Of a stretch of DNA of 64,000 nt, positions 1 through 9,437 are shown piece by piece. The DNA comes from Sphingobacterium sp. JB170 (lineage in GTDB: Bacteria; Bacteroidota; Bacteroidia; Sphingobacteriales; Sphingobacteriaceae). The stretch lies in contig NZ_FUKU01000026.1 in the NCBI RefSeq assembly GCF_900163865.1, positions 310,001 through 374,000 of the forward strand. Direction: 5' to 3'. Under the pieces are notes generated by a model, which worked only from the letters and a program-made list of their open reading frames with translations, was not told the origin of the DNA and ran no database searches. The position numbers were made by a program, and so were the translations under genes. Numbering within the stretch: the stretch's first letter is position 1; each line of letters begins with the position of its first letter.

Positions 1-629
1 AACGCAGCGACGACATAGGTCATTGCAGCCCATTTTAAAGCATCCTTAGCTCCATCATGCTCCTCAACTGAATGCGTAACCTGCGCGGTATTTAACCACG
101 CTAACGCCCGATTTGACGCATCAAATTCTACGGGAAGCGTGATGAATGAAAATAACGTTGTCAAAAACAATGCCCCTACACCGATGGCTAGTAATATTGG
201 ACTTTCGGCGGCAAACATCATGATCACCCCAGCTATCAACACCCATGAGGTTAATCGAGACGCGACACTAACAACCGGAACCATAGCTGAACGGAAAGAA
301 AGCCAGCCGTATGCTGTTGCATGTTGAACGGCATGCCCACATTCGTGTGCGGCAACTGCCGCGGCAGCAACACTGCGACCGTGATAAACTTCGGGGCTTA
401 AATTAACCGTTTTGTTCCCCGGATTATAATGATCCGAAAGTTGTCCCTGCTCAGCCACCAATACGTCAACATCATTAATACCATTTTCATGTAGCATTTT
501 TTGCGCTATTTCCGCACCGGATAAACCCGATGTTAACGGTATTTCAGAATAAGTCTTAAATTTGCTTTTGAATCTCGCTTGCACAATCCAACTTACCAAT
601 GCAATACCAATAAATATAATCCAATACAT
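1..629 (-). CDS. YugP-type neutral zinc metallopeptidase (3' end outside window)
   Basis: Membrane-bound zinc metallopeptidase of the YugP/DUF2300-like 'zinc metallopeptidase' family; the physiological substrate is not known. The minus-strand reading begins MYWIIFIGIALVSW, a hydrophobic N-terminal segment, and about 105 residues in carries HECGHAVQHA, the HExxH-type zinc site (here HECGH) typical of this family. Two further hydrophobic stretches follow the motif, as expected for these integral membrane enzymes. The start at 629 is chosen because it is the first ATG before the hydrophobic segment. The C-terminus lies beyond base 1, so the gene is partial. It is transcribed in the same direction as the sigma factor gene but is separated from it by a terminator. 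Confidence 0.85.
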   Translation of the reverse strand, partial: MYWIIFIGIALVSWIVQARFKSKFKTYSEIPLTSGLSGAEIAQKMLHENGINDVDVLVAEQGQLSDHYNPGNKTVNLSPEVYHGRSVAAAAVAAHECGHAVQHATAYGWLSFRSAMVPVVSVASRLTSWVLIAGVIMMFAAESPILLAIGVGALFLTTLFSFITLPVEFDASNRALAWLNTAQVTHSVEEHDGAKDALKWAAMTYVVAA

Positions 630-776
630 ATGTTTGTGTTTTTCGTTCTAATTTACATAAGGCTGCAGTTCAATTTCTGGTCCAGTACCTTATTTAGCGC
701 TTGAAGATACGAAATTGCATTCATTTTGGCAGTTACCAAGAGTTAATATCGTTTTGTTCTGACAATTTTTCATGAC

Positions 777-807
777 AATAAAAAACCATCCTCAATTCGA
801 GAATGGT
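777..807 (-). terminator. Intrinsic terminator after the sigma factor gene
   Basis: On the minus strand a 9-base arm pairs with its complement across a 5-base loop with one internal mismatch (arms at 785-793 and 799-807) and runs into a U-rich tract (777-784). It lies about 27 bases past the stop of the sigma factor gene and would end that transcript before the peptidase gene. Confidence 0.75.
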
Positions 808-833
808 CTAATATTTTGAATCTTAAGTATATC

Positions 834-1424
834 CTAACTTATGTTTAGCATCAGGTTATGCTCCTCAATCATTTTACGTAAGTTATTTAAAGCGTACCGC
901 ATTCTCCCGAGCGCGGTATTTATACTTACACCAGTAATATCGGCGATATCTTTAAAACTCATTTCACAAAAATGACGCATAATCAACACTTCTTTCTGAT
1001 CATCGGGCAAACGTTGAATAATTTTACGCAAATCAACGTCTCGTTGGTTGATCATTAACTTCGACTCTTGACTTTCATCGGCAAATTCCAATACACCAAA
1101 AATGTCATACCCCTCGCTACTTACTACCGTCGGGTTTCTTTTCTGCCTACGAAAATGATCAATAACCATATTCTGTGCAATTCGAATTACCCAAGGGAGA
1201 AACTTCCCCTCATCATTATAACGACCGGCTTTTAACGTTTTTATGACTTTTATAAACGTCTCTTGAAAAATATCTTCTGCGAGATACTCGTCTTTTACTT
1301 GCAGGTAAATGGAGGTATATATTTTTGACTTGTATCTGTTCAACAATTCCTCAACACCACTCTCATTCCCCGCTATATACGCTTGAATTAGTTCAAGATC
1401 ACTCTTTTCTTTTTGCATTTTCAT
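834..1424 (-). CDS. ECF-type RNA polymerase sigma factor
   Basis: A 196-residue extracytoplasmic-function sigma-70 factor that directs RNA polymerase to a specific promoter set. Region 2 is visible at about residues 25-95, with DIFQETFIKV (region 2.2) and the WVIRIAQNMVIDHFRR stretch (2.3/2.4). Region 4 occupies the C-terminal third, with LPDDQKEVLIMRHF and the helix-turn-helix SFKDIADITGVSINTALGRM. The start is preceded by a GGAG-type sequence nine bases upstream, unusual in this phylum, where Shine-Dalgarno motifs are weak. No FecR-like anti-sigma gene or SusC-type receptor sits beside it, so it is not one of the classic Bacteroidota FecI/FecR trios; its regulon cannot be inferred from context. 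Confidence 0.9.
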   Translation of the reverse strand: MKMQKEKSDLELIQAYIAGNESGVEELLNRYKSKIYTSIYLQVKDEYLAEDIFQETFIKVIKTLKAGRYNDEGKFLPWVIRIAQNMVIDHFRRQKRNPTVVSSEGYDIFGVLEFADESQESKLMINQRDVDLRKIIQRLPDDQKEVLIMRHFCEMSFKDIADITGVSINTALGRMRYALNNLRKMIEEHNLMLNIS

Positions 1425-1591
1425 AACAAATCTCCTAGATTTAGTTTGAATTATATTTTAAGAGTATAGTTTTCAATAGGCGTTCCCTTTTAGTTGATTT
1501 AATATTCCAAATCACGTTAAAAATTACGAATAATCAAATTTACGCAATGATTTTTAACATTTATTCACATTTAGTCACATTCCTGTTACAC

Positions 1592-1626
1592 CAAAGGGCC
1601 CAACAATTTAAATGAAGGGCCCTTTG
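1592..1626 (-). terminator. Hairpin downstream of glyA
   Basis: A perfect 10-bp inverted repeat (arms 1592-1601 and 1617-1626, core GGGCCC) with a 15-base loop lies 24 bases after the glyA stop. Its position fits a glyA terminator, but neither strand has a proper U tract after the stem, so intrinsic termination is uncertain. Confidence 0.5.
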
Positions 1627-1649
1627 TGAGATAATATTTAGTGTTATTT

Positions 1650-2921
1650 TTATTTGTACAACGGAAAATCAGCCATTAATGAACGTACTTTATCGTGAAT
1701 TTTTGCTAGCGCTGCATCATCAGCGCGACTCTTCAATGCTTCGTCAATTAACTCGCCGATTTGAAGGGTTTCGATTTCTTTAACACCTCTTGATGTTATT
1801 GCTGCTGTACCAAACCGAACTCCAGAGGTCACGAATGGTGAACGCGTATCAAAAGGAACCATGTTTTTATTCGTTGTAATTCCAGCCTTACCTAACACCG
1901 CTTCAGCTTCTTTACCTGAAATATCTTTGTTACGCAAGTCAACCAACATTAAGTGGTTGTCCGTACCCCCAGAAATAATTTTATAATCCTTCTCTACAAA
2001 AAACTGCGCTAACACAGAAGCGTTCGATTTAACCTGCTGAATGTAAGTTAAATACTCATCTGAAAGCGCCTCGCCGTATGCAATCGCTTTTGCCGCTATC
2101 GTGTGCTCTAAAGGGCCACCTTGCGTACCTGGAAAAACAGCTAGATCTAACAGCTGGGTAATCGTACGGATTTCACCTTTAGCCGTTTTAATGCCCCAAG
2201 GATTCTCGAAATCCTGACCAACCATAATCATTCCTCCACGTGGACCACGCAACGTTTTGTGCGTCGTTGTAGTAACGATATGACAATGTGGAAGTGGATC
2301 ATTTAACAAACCGCGAGCGATCAAACCTGCCGGATGAGAGATATCAGCGACAACCAAAGCGTTAATTTCGTCGGCCACCTTACGAATTCGCGCATAATCC
2401 CAGTCACGCGAATAAGCAGAGGCACCGCAGATTATAACTTTTGGTTTCTCCTGACGCGCAACCTCTTCAAGCTTTTCGTAGTCAATAAGACCTGTATCTT
2501 CTTTTACACCATAGAAAAAAGGTTGGTATAATTTACCAGAGAAATTCGCAGGAGAACCATGCGTTAAATGTCCTCCATGTGATAGGTCGAATCCTAAAAT
2601 CTTATCGCCAGGTTTTAAGATTGCTAAAAAAACGGCTGCGTTCGCTTGCGCACCCGAGTGCGGCTGAACATTAACCCATTGAGCACCGAATAGTTTTTTT
2701 GCGCGATCAATTGCAATTGTCTCAATTTCATCGACGACTTCGCAACCGCCATAATAGCGTTTTCCCGGCAAACCTTCAGCGTACTTATTAGTCAACACAG
2801 AACCTGCCGCCTCCATCACTTGTTTACTCACGAAGTTCTCTGAAGCGATTAACTCAATTCCTTCTTCCTGACGTTTCAACTCATCAGAAATTAGATTAAA
2901 AACGACCTGATCTCTTTCCAT
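1650..2921 (-). CDS. glyA: Serine hydroxymethyltransferase
   Basis: Cytosolic PLP enzyme that interconverts serine and glycine and supplies 5,10-methylenetetrahydrofolate for one-carbon metabolism. At 423 residues it has the normal bacterial length. Visible motifs are the N-terminal LIASENFVS, the [13 protein letters not shown] substrate/PLP region near residue 50, and [14 protein letters not shown] near residue 225, whose lysine forms the Schiff base with PLP. The C-terminus retains the [14 protein letters not shown] folate-binding region. It is a single-gene unit with a consensus -7 element 48 bases upstream of the ATG and a stable hairpin downstream. Confidence 0.98.
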   Translation of the reverse strand: MERDQVVFNLISDELKRQEEGIELIASENFVSKQVMEAAGSVLTNKYAEGLPGKRYYGGCEVVDEIETIAIDRAKKLFGAQWVNVQPHSGAQANAAVFLAILKPGDKILGFDLSHGGHLTHGSPANFSGKLYQPFFYGVKEDTGLIDYEKLEEVARQEKPKVIICGASAYSRDWDYARIRKVADEINALVVADISHPAGLIARGLLNDPLPHCHIVTTTTHKTLRGPRGGMIMVGQDFENPWGIKTAKGEIRTITQLLDLAVFPGTQGGPLEHTIAAKAIAYGEALSDEYLTYIQQVKSNASVLAQFFVEKDYKIISGGTDNHLMLVDLRNKDISGKEAEAVLGKAGITTNKNMVPFDTRSPFVTSGVRFGTAAITSRGVKEIETLQIGELIDEALKSRADDAALAKIHDKVRSLMADFPLYK

Positions 2922-2968
2922 TATTTTATAATTAAGAAGTATATGCTATTAATTTTCTAATTTCGACG

Positions 2969-2976
2969 CAAAGATA
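2969..2976 (-). promoter_or_regulatory. Probable -7 element of the glyA promoter
   Basis: On the minus strand this reads TATCTTTG, a full match to the Bacteroidota -7 consensus TAnnTTTG, 47 bases before the glyA ATG. A TTG at 3000-3002 gives a 23-base spacer, at the long end of the accepted range, so the -33 element is uncertain. Apart from this and the sufA-like promoter element, the intergenic stretch 2922-3312 holds nothing I recognise. Confidence 0.5.
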
Positions 2977-3274
2977 GTATAAATCAAACAAAAACACGTC
3001 AATCAAACCGGAATCTTTTCGAAAAACGGGCCTCATTTCCTCTACCAGCCAGCCTTCATCTAGATTCTCCACAAGCAATAGTGTACCAGAGGATCTCTCC
3101 AGCAAGCTAAGCAATACATATGTTAAATAAAAGGTTGACCTATGTCGATTCACCCCATTTCCCTACATAAAACTCCCATTCTATCGACGAGCTCCAGGCA
3201 GGGGGACTAACCGAATATTTTTTTCACTCCAATGTCAAAAATTATGTTCATCGATTATTATCGTTAAAAAAACG

Positions 3275-3282
3275 TAAATTTG
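3275..3282 (+). promoter_or_regulatory. Probable -7 element for the iron-sulfur carrier gene
   Basis: TAAATTTG matches the TAnnTTTG consensus, 30 bases before the ATG at 3313. I see no convincing TTG/TTTG at the -33 position. Confidence 0.4.
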
Positions 3283-3312
3283 TAATATCTAACAGGTTTT
3301 AAATAAAGTAAG

Positions 3313-3666
3313 ATGGGTATAGAAAGCACAACAGCAGTTGCTCCAGTAACATTAACCGCAGGAGCTGTGAACGAGCTAAGAAAATTAATTGATCAACAAG
3401 AAATTAGCAACGACTTCGGTTTACGCGTAGGTGTCGAAGGTGGTGGTTGCTCGGGTATGAGTTATATATTAGGTTTCGATCAAAAGAAAGACGGTGACAC
3501 GGAATATGAACTTGAAGGCATTCGTCTGTTCATGAACAAAGCTCACGGTCTCTATTTGGCCGGCATGGAGATTGATTTTAAAAACGGCTTAGAAGCTCGC
3601 GGATTCACTTTCAACAATCCGAATGCATCGAGCACTTGCGGATGCGGCAGCTCATTTGCAACATAA
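3313..3666 (+). CDS. HesB/IscA-family iron-sulfur cluster carrier
   Basis: A 117-residue A-type carrier that accepts Fe-S clusters from the scaffold and hands them to apoproteins. The three ligand cysteines are present: GGGCSGMSY near residue 48 and the C-terminal TCGCGSSF (residues 110-116). An adaptor domain with VNELRKLI precedes them. It is a lone gene; no suf or isc scaffold genes flank it here, so whether it is the ErpA, SufA or IscA type cannot be settled from context. A strong terminator follows the stop. Confidence 0.93.
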   Translation: MGIESTTAVAPVTLTAGAVNELRKLIDQQEISNDFGLRVGVEGGGCSGMSYILGFDQKKDGDTEYELEGIRLFMNKAHGLYLAGMEIDFKNGLEARGFTFNNPNASSTCGCGSSFAT

Positions 3667-3674
3667 TAAACGAC

Positions 3675-3708
3675 AAAAAAAAGAAGGATCTCATTTCCTT
3701 CTTTTTTT
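3675..3708 (+). terminator. Intrinsic terminator after the HesB/IscA gene
   Basis: The stem is built from an A-run plus GAAGGA and its complement, with a 7-base loop and a seven-T run. It starts a few bases after the stop at 3666. Confidence 0.85.
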
Positions 3709-3891
3709 AACCTTTACCCCACACCTACCGCCCGAAAATCCCCGACTCATAAAAAAATGCCCCATAATTTTTAACCGCATTTGGCGGAGTCTACCCCGTT
3801 TCTTAGAATCAAAAATCAATCGATTTTCCTTATTCTTTGTTAAAGATAAAATCGTTAAATTAGCGACCTTAATAAAACAGAGGAAATCCGG

Positions 3892-6800
3892 ATGTACAAG
3901 GAATATAAACAGTTAAATCTACCAGAAATAGGTAAGGAAATTTTAACAAGTTGGGAAGCAAATAACATCTTCGAAAAAAGTATTACCAATCGCCCTACGA
4001 GTAAACCATATTCGTTCTACGAGGGGCCTCCTTCGGCAAATGGAATGCCAGGGATCCACCACGTGATGGGTCGTTCCATCAAAGATATCTTCTGCCGCTA
4101 TAAAACACTTAAGGGTTTTCAGGTTAAACGTAAAGGTGGATGGGATACCCATGGTCTTCCTATCGAGCTCGCTGTTGAAAAAATGCTCGGTATCACGAAA
4201 GAAGATATTGGTAAAAAGATTTCTGTCAAGGACTACAACGATGCGTGCCGAAAAGAAGTAATGAAATACACGAATGTGTGGAATGACCTTACGCAAAAAA
4301 TGGGCTATTGGGTCGACCTAGAGAGTCCATATGTCACCTACCGCACCGAATACATCGAAACGCTTTGGTATTTACTTAAAGAGCTATATAAAAAAGATCT
4401 CCTGTATAAGGGATATACTATTCAACCTTATTCACCTGCTGCAGGCACCGGGCTAAGTTCGCATGAGCTAAACCAACCTGGCACGTATAAGGATGTGAAA
4501 GATACAACGATCGTTGCGGAATTTCGCCTCGATAAAACGCAAATCCACCCGGCATTGGACATCTTGCTCGAATCTGACGCTGAAGACGTTGTTTTTATTG
4601 CCTGGACAACTACGCCATGGACCCTTCCAAGTAATACTGCGCTCGTCGTTGGTAAAAACATTGAATATGTAAAAGTTAAAACGTTCAACCAATATACAGG
4701 AGCACCTGTATCAGTTGTACTTGCAAAAAACCTAATCAGCAAACATTTTAAAGCTGCTGGCGAAAACGCTTCTTTCCAAGACTTCAATGTCGGCAACAAA
4801 ATAGTCCCCTGGGAGCTCGTCGCTTCAATCAAAGGTGAACAACTTGTAGGCCTGCGCTATGAGCAGCTTCTTCCATATATCACAAATGAAGAGCTTCAAG
4901 AAAAAGCATTTCGTATAATTCCGGGAGATTTTGTTACCACTGAAGACGGAACAGGAATCGTACATGCTGCACCGACCTACGGAGCAGATGACTTTCGGGT
5001 GTGTAAAGAAAATGGCATACCAGGAATCCTCGTACGTGATGAAAATGGTAAAGAGGTACCCACCGTGGATCGCACAGGTCGTTTTATTAACGAGATTTCC
5101 GATTTCGCTGGTCGTTTTGTAAAGGAAGAATATTATAGTGACCTGGAACGAGAAGACAAAGAGTTTAAAGGTACCGATGTGCTTATTGCCATTAAATTGA
5201 AAGAGGAGAACAAAGCGTTTGACGTTAAAAAATATGAACATACCTACCCACATTGTTGGCGAACAGACAAACCCGTCCTCTACTACCCATTGGACAGTTG
5301 GTTTATCCGCACGACTGCAGTCAAGGAAAAGTTGGTCGAACTCAACCGAACAATTAACTGGAAACCGGAAACTACGGGGTCTGGACGTTTTGGAAATTGG
5401 CTTGAAAACTTAGTCGATTGGAATTTATCTCGCTCGCGCTATTGGGGTACGCCGCTGCCAATATGGCGCTCGGAGGACGAAAATGAAGAAGTCTGTGTTG
5501 GATCTCTTCCTGAATTACGCGCACTTTTGGAGCATTCCGTTTCTGCTGAGGCATTGAGCGATCAAGAGAAAAAGGTAAACCAAGCGTACCTCGAAAATTT
5601 CGACACAGATTCCTTCGACTTGCACCGTCCGTACGTAGATAATATTATACTTGTTTCGCCGAACGGTCAAAAAATGTTTCGGGAACCGGATTTAATTGAT
5701 GTTTGGTTCGATTCTGGTGCGATGCCGTACGCACAGTGGGGCTTGGATCACGAGAAGTTAGCACGTGGCGAACAAGCACCGTTTAAAGACGGATACAAAG
5801 AAGCATTTCCCGCAGATTTTATCGCCGAGGGGGTTGACCAAACAAGAGGATGGTTCTTCACACTTCACGCGATATCGACGATGTTTCAGGGATCCGTTGC
5901 CTTCAAAAATGTCGTTTCCAACGGACTCGTATTAGACAAGAACGGAAATAAAATGTCTAAACGCTTGGGTAATGGCGTGGATCCATTTGCTACGATCGAA
6001 AAATATAGTGCAGACGTTACACGCTGGTACATGATCAGTAACGCGGCCCCCTGGGACAATTTGAAATTTAACGAGGCAGGGCTCGATGAAGTACGACGCA
6101 AATTTTTCGGCACATTGTATAATACATACGCTTTCTTCGCGCTATATGCGAACATCGACAACTTTAATTATGCGGAGCCAGAAGTTGACGAACGTCCAGA
6201 AATCGACCGTTGGATAATTTCGCTGTTGAACAGCTTAACACAAGAGGTGGACACCTACTACGAAGATTATGAGCCAACCAAGGCATCGCGCGCAATCCAA
6301 AATTTTGTCGATGAACACTTGAGTAACTGGTATGTTCGTTTATCACGCCGCAGATTCTGGAAAGGAGACTATAGTATTGATAAAATTTCTGCCTATCAAA
6401 CCTTATATACATGTTTAAGTACCATAGCGAAACTTATATCACCAATATCACCATTCTTCTCTGATCGGTTATACTTAGACCTGAATTCGCAAACGGGAAA
6501 AGAACCCTTTGAATCGGTACATCTTGCTGACTTTCCAGTTTATGATAGCAAACTGGTCGACAAAAGTTTAGAAGAAAGAATGGGATTGGCTCAAGATATT
6601 TCTTCACTTACACTTTCCTTGCGCAAAAAGACAGGTATAAATGTTCGTCAGCCACTAAACAAGATTTTGGTTCCGGTACTTGATAGTTCGTTTCAATCAA
6701 AGGTAGAGACTGTTCAAGAGTTGATTTTATCGGAGACAAACATAAAACATATTGAGTTCATTAGCGATACGACCGGTATCATCAAAAAGAAGATTAAACC

Positions 6801-7299
6801 AAATTTTAAAGCATTGGGCGCAAAGGTGGGGAAAGATATGAAAATCGTTTCTGCGGCTATCCAAACGCTGAACGACGTGGACATTGATACCCTAGAAAAA
6901 GAGGGCAATTTCATGTTAGTCACAGGCCACCTGATAACCCCACAAGATGTTGAAATTATCGCCGAAGACGTTACTGGTTGGCAGGTCGCTAATCTAGGTA
7001 ACCTAACCGTAGCCCTAGATATAAACATCTCCGCAGACTTGAAAAAAGAAGGTTTGGCGAGAGAATTAGTGAATAGAATTCAAAATCTGCGCAAAGACAA
7101 AGGTTTTGAGGTTACCGATAAGATAATAGTCACATTATCTCAAAATACTGACATACAAGAAGCTATAAATCATAATTTGTCGTATATTTGCACGGAAATT
7201 CTAGCGGATTCTATAGACTTCAAAAACGATTTGCCAGATGATTTAGATGTAATAGAGATTGACAGCAACGAACTAAAGGTATTAATTGAGAAAATTTAA
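3892..7299 (+). CDS. ileS: Isoleucyl-tRNA synthetase
   Basis: Class I aminoacyl-tRNA synthetase, 1135 residues, which charges tRNA-Ile and edits valine. The HIGH-type motif appears as PGIHHVMGR near residue 54 and the KMSKS motif as NKMSKRLGN near residue 685. The editing domain (CP1) includes AWTTTPWTLPSN near residue 237 and GTGIVHAAPTYGADD. The C-terminal anticodon-binding region ends in a long extension, and the overall length and the HHVMGR variant match the eukaryote-like (type 2) IleRS common in Bacteroidota rather than the E. coli type. The two-base gap to the DksA-like gene, followed by lspA, reproduces an arrangement common in this phylum. Confidence 0.98.
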   Translation: MYKEYKQLNLPEIGKEILTSWEANNIFEKSITNRPTSKPYSFYEGPPSANGMPGIHHVMGRSIKDIFCRYKTLKGFQVKRKGGWDTHGLPIELAVEKMLGITKEDIGKKISVKDYNDACRKEVMKYTNVWNDLTQKMGYWVDLESPYVTYRTEYIETLWYLLKELYKKDLLYKGYTIQPYSPAAGTGLSSHELNQPGTYKDVKDTTIVAEFRLDKTQIHPALDILLESDAEDVVFIAWTTTPWTLPSNTALVVGKNIEYVKVKTFNQYTGAPVSVVLAKNLISKHFKAAGENASFQDFNVGNKIVPWELVASIKGEQLVGLRYEQLLPYITNEELQEKAFRIIPGDFVTTEDGTGIVHAAPTYGADDFRVCKENGIPGILVRDENGKEVPTVDRTGRFINEISDFAGRFVKEEYYSDLEREDKEFKGTDVLIAIKLKEENKAFDVKKYEHTYPHCWRTDKPVLYYPLDSWFIRTTAVKEKLVELNRTINWKPETTGSGRFGNWLENLVDWNLSRSRYWGTPLPIWRSEDENEEVCVGSLPELRALLEHSVSAEALSDQEKKVNQAYLENFDTDSFDLHRPYVDNIILVSPNGQKMFREPDLIDVWFDSGAMPYAQWGLDHEKLARGEQAPFKDGYKEAFPADFIAEGVDQTRGWFFTLHAISTMFQGSVAFKNVVSNGLVLDKNGNKMSKRLGNGVDPFATIEKYSADVTRWYMISNAAPWDNLKFNEAGLDEVRRKFFGTLYNTYAFFALYANIDNFNYAEPEVDERPEIDRWIISLLNSLTQEVDTYYEDYEPTKASRAIQNFVDEHLSNWYVRLSRRRFWKGDYSIDKISAYQTLYTCLSTIAKLISPISPFFSDRLYLDLNSQTGKEPFESVHLADFPVYDSKLVDKSLEERMGLAQDISSLTLSLRKKTGINVRQPLNKILVPVLDSSFQSKVETVQELILSETNIKHIEFISDTTGIIKKKIKPNFKALGAKVGKDMKIVSAAIQTLNDVDIDTLEKEGNFMLVTGHLITPQDVEIIAEDVTGWQVANLGNLTVALDINISADLKKEGLARELVNRIQNLRKDKGFEVTDKIIVTLSQNTDIQEAINHNLSYICTEILADSIDFKNDLPDDLDVIEIDSNELKVLIEKI

Positions 7300-7301
7300 T
7301 T

Positions 7302-7688
7302 ATGGAAACAAATAAACAAAAAACACGTTATAGTGACGCTGAGTTGCAAGAATTCAAAAATATCATATTAGAAAAAATTCGCGTTGCCAAAGAAGAGTTG
7401 GCTGCTCTAACTTCTACATTAAGTAACAGTGATGCCAATGGTACCGACGACACCGCTGGAACATACAAAACACTGGAAGATGGATCGGCAACTTTAGAAA
7501 AAGAGCAAGTAAATCAGCTAGCTGCTCGCCAAAAGAAGTTTATTGATAACCTTGATGCTGCCCTCGTGCGAATCGAAAACAAAACTTATGGCATTTGCCG
7601 CGAGACGGGAAAATTGATTCAAAAAGAACGCTTGAAGGCGGTACCGCATACCACCTTAAGTATTGAGGCAAAAAACAAACAATATTAA
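7302..7688 (+). CDS. TraR/DksA-family regulator with most zinc-finger cysteines missing
   Basis: A 128-residue member of the DksA/TraR family, which binds the RNA polymerase secondary channel and modulates initiation, often with ppGpp. A coiled-coil N-terminal half (residues 10-90) carries DANGTDDTAG at the tip, where DksA places acidic residues. The C-terminal block TYGICRETGKLIQKERLKAV has the shape of the DksA zinc finger but only one of the four zinc-binding cysteines remains; the others are Thr, Ser and Ala. The fold may be held without zinc, as in known C-minus DksA paralogues. It directly follows ileS and is followed by a terminator, so it is probably co-transcribed with ileS. Confidence 0.88.
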   Translation: METNKQKTRYSDAELQEFKNIILEKIRVAKEELAALTSTLSNSDANGTDDTAGTYKTLEDGSATLEKEQVNQLAARQKKFIDNLDAALVRIENKTYGICRETGKLIQKERLKAVPHTTLSIEAKNKQY

Positions 7689-7710
7689 TTAGAAACAAAA
7701 CCACTTTAAA

Positions 7711-7756
7711 TGGGCTGGTCTCAGAAAAACAAGTTTGAGACCAGCTCATTTTTTTA
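7711..7756 (+). terminator. Intrinsic terminator between the DksA-like gene and lspA
   Basis: A stem with the arm GCTGGTCTCA and its exact complement (second arm 7735-7745) is followed by a run of T. The hairpin rules out an lspA start upstream of 7761, because any earlier start would translate through the terminator. Confidence 0.85.
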
Positions 7757-7760
7757 CTAT

Positions 7761-8411
7761 ATGAAAGCATATACCAAACCTGTCCTGCTAATAACGATCA
7801 TCTTACTGATCGATCAGATTTCTAAGTTTTGGGTCAAACTCAATATGACCATCGGTCAAGATTTCAATGTTATAGGCAACAAAGTTCTAATCCATTTCAT
7901 TGAAAATAATGGCATGGCTTACGGAATGGAGTTCGGTGGCGAATTTGGTAAATTATTCTTAACATTATTTCGAATTATAGCGGTTGCTGGAATTGGCTAT
8001 GGCCTACATTTTATGGTCAAAAACAAATACCATCGCGGATTCATCATGAACGTTGCACTCATATTTGCAGGTGCAACCGGAAACATCATAGATTCAACTT
8101 TTTACGGCTTGATCTTCAGTGAAAGTACATTCTACCAACAGGCCATATTATTTCCGTCCGATGGAGGGTATGCTTCGTTTTTCCATGGTAAGGTAGTTGA
8201 TATGCTCTATTTCCCTTTGATTGAAGGTAATTTTCCGGAATGGCTCCCGATATGGGGTGGTGAACACTTTTTATTCTTCCGACCAGTATTCAACGTAGCG
8301 GATTCAGCAATATCAGTCGGTGTGGTATTAATACTGTTATTCCAACGCCGTTACTTCAAAGAGGAACATATTGAGAAGGAAAGCGTCAATAGCGAAATAC
8401 TCGAAGATTAA
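7761..8411 (+). CDS. lspA: Lipoprotein signal peptidase (signal peptidase II)
   Basis: Inner-membrane aspartic protease that removes signal peptides from prolipoproteins after lipidation. The 216-residue product has four hydrophobic segments and the two catalytic aspartate regions: GATGNIIDS followed by GKVVDM, and FNVADSAIS near the C-terminus. The start at 7761 is chosen because upstream codons lie inside a terminator hairpin. The protein is longer than the roughly 160-residue E. coli enzyme because of an insert of about 40 residues between the two aspartate motifs, a feature common in this phylum. It sits just after ileS and the DksA-like gene, and its stop region leads into the M28 peptidase gene. 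Confidence 0.95.
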   Translation: MKAYTKPVLLITIILLIDQISKFWVKLNMTIGQDFNVIGNKVLIHFIENNGMAYGMEFGGEFGKLFLTLFRIIAVAGIGYGLHFMVKNKYHRGFIMNVALIFAGATGNIIDSTFYGLIFSESTFYQQAILFPSDGGYASFFHGKVVDMLYFPLIEGNFPEWLPIWGGEHFLFFRPVFNVADSAISVGVVLILLFQRRYFKEEHIEKESVNSEILED

Positions 8412-8472
8412 AACTTCACGTCATGTGTTCTATTACGCATTTATAATCCCTTTGATTTGTATCTTTGATGAT

Positions 8473-9426
8473 ATGGAACAATATTCTTTTCTACGCAGCG
8501 GCCTGTTATTAGCTTTTACAATCCTTTATTTGGTAAAACCTGCGCACGCACAAGTCAGCACAGAGCAATTAAGAAAGCATATTTTTACTCTTGCTTCCGA
8601 CAAGATGAAAGGCCGTGGTACGGGATCTAAAGAAGTCAACAAGGCCGCTAAGTATATTGAGGATAAATTTCAAGAATATGCACTTCAGCCCAAAGGAGAA
8701 AATGGGTATAGGCAGTCCTTTGTTGCTAAGGTCACACGCGTGGCGGTAAAAGATAGTATCCGTCAGTCTGACAATATTATCGGCCTGATCGATAATGGTG
8801 CTCCTCACACAATTGTTATCGGTGCACACTACGACCATTTAGGCCAAGGATATCAAGGCAGCTCACTCGATTCACTAGGTGTCGGACAAATTCACAATGG
8901 TGCTGATGACAATGCTTCGGGAGTTGCGGGGCTTCTGGAACTCGCTCGCCACTATTCGAGCAATAATCTAACAGAAAAATTCAATCTCCTATTTATTGCC
9001 TTCGGCGCGGAAGAATTAGGCCTACTTGGTTCCAAATATTTCACAGAACATCCAACAGTGCTAGTAGAAAACATACATTGGATGTTAAACATGGACATGA
9101 TTGGACGCTATAACCCTAAAAATGGATTAGCGATAATTGGACACGGTACCAGTTCGAAATTTCCGGCAATTTTTGAGGGCCTAACAAGTGATATAAAGTT
9201 CTTCGTCAGTAAGGACGGAAACGGTGGATCAGACCAAACTTCATTCTATAAAAAGGACATACCGGTGCTCTTTTTCCATACTGGCGGACACGAAGATTAC
9301 CACAGGCCGGGTGACGATCCGGAGAAAATCGACTACGAATCATTGCGGGCAATCATAGAATTAGAAATAAAAGTAATCGATAGGTCGATGGAACAACCCA
9401 AAATGGATTTTATATGGACAAATTGA
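8473..9426 (+). CDS. Secreted M28-family zinc peptidase
   Basis: A 317-residue exported aminopeptidase-like enzyme of family M28. The start at 8473 gives a clean signal peptide (hydrophobic core LLLAFTILYLV, cleavage after AHA). The two-zinc site is complete: GAHYDHLG (first His/Asp), DDNASGVAG (bridging Asp), AEELGLLGS (catalytic Glu and zinc Glu), LNMDMIGR, and the final His in GGHEDYHRPGDD. The length is short for the family because there is no extra C-terminal domain. The next gene starts at or just beyond its stop, so the two are probably co-transcribed. The peptide substrate is unknown. Confidence 0.92.
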   Translation: MEQYSFLRSGLLLAFTILYLVKPAHAQVSTEQLRKHIFTLASDKMKGRGTGSKEVNKAAKYIEDKFQEYALQPKGENGYRQSFVAKVTRVAVKDSIRQSDNIIGLIDNGAPHTIVIGAHYDHLGQGYQGSSLDSLGVGQIHNGADDNASGVAGLLELARHYSSNNLTEKFNLLFIAFGAEELGLLGSKYFTEHPTVLVENIHWMLNMDMIGRYNPKNGLAIIGHGTSSKFPAIFEGLTSDIKFFVSKDGNGGSDQTSFYKKDIPVLFFHTGGHEDYHRPGDDPEKIDYESLRAIIELEIKVIDRSMEQPKMDFIWTN

Positions 9427-9437
9427 TCACCCAAGAC

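Noticed and set aside
2932..3153. A 73-residue minus-strand reading upstream of glyA
   Set aside because: It overlaps the probable glyA -7 element and has no recognisable features, so it is most likely chance.
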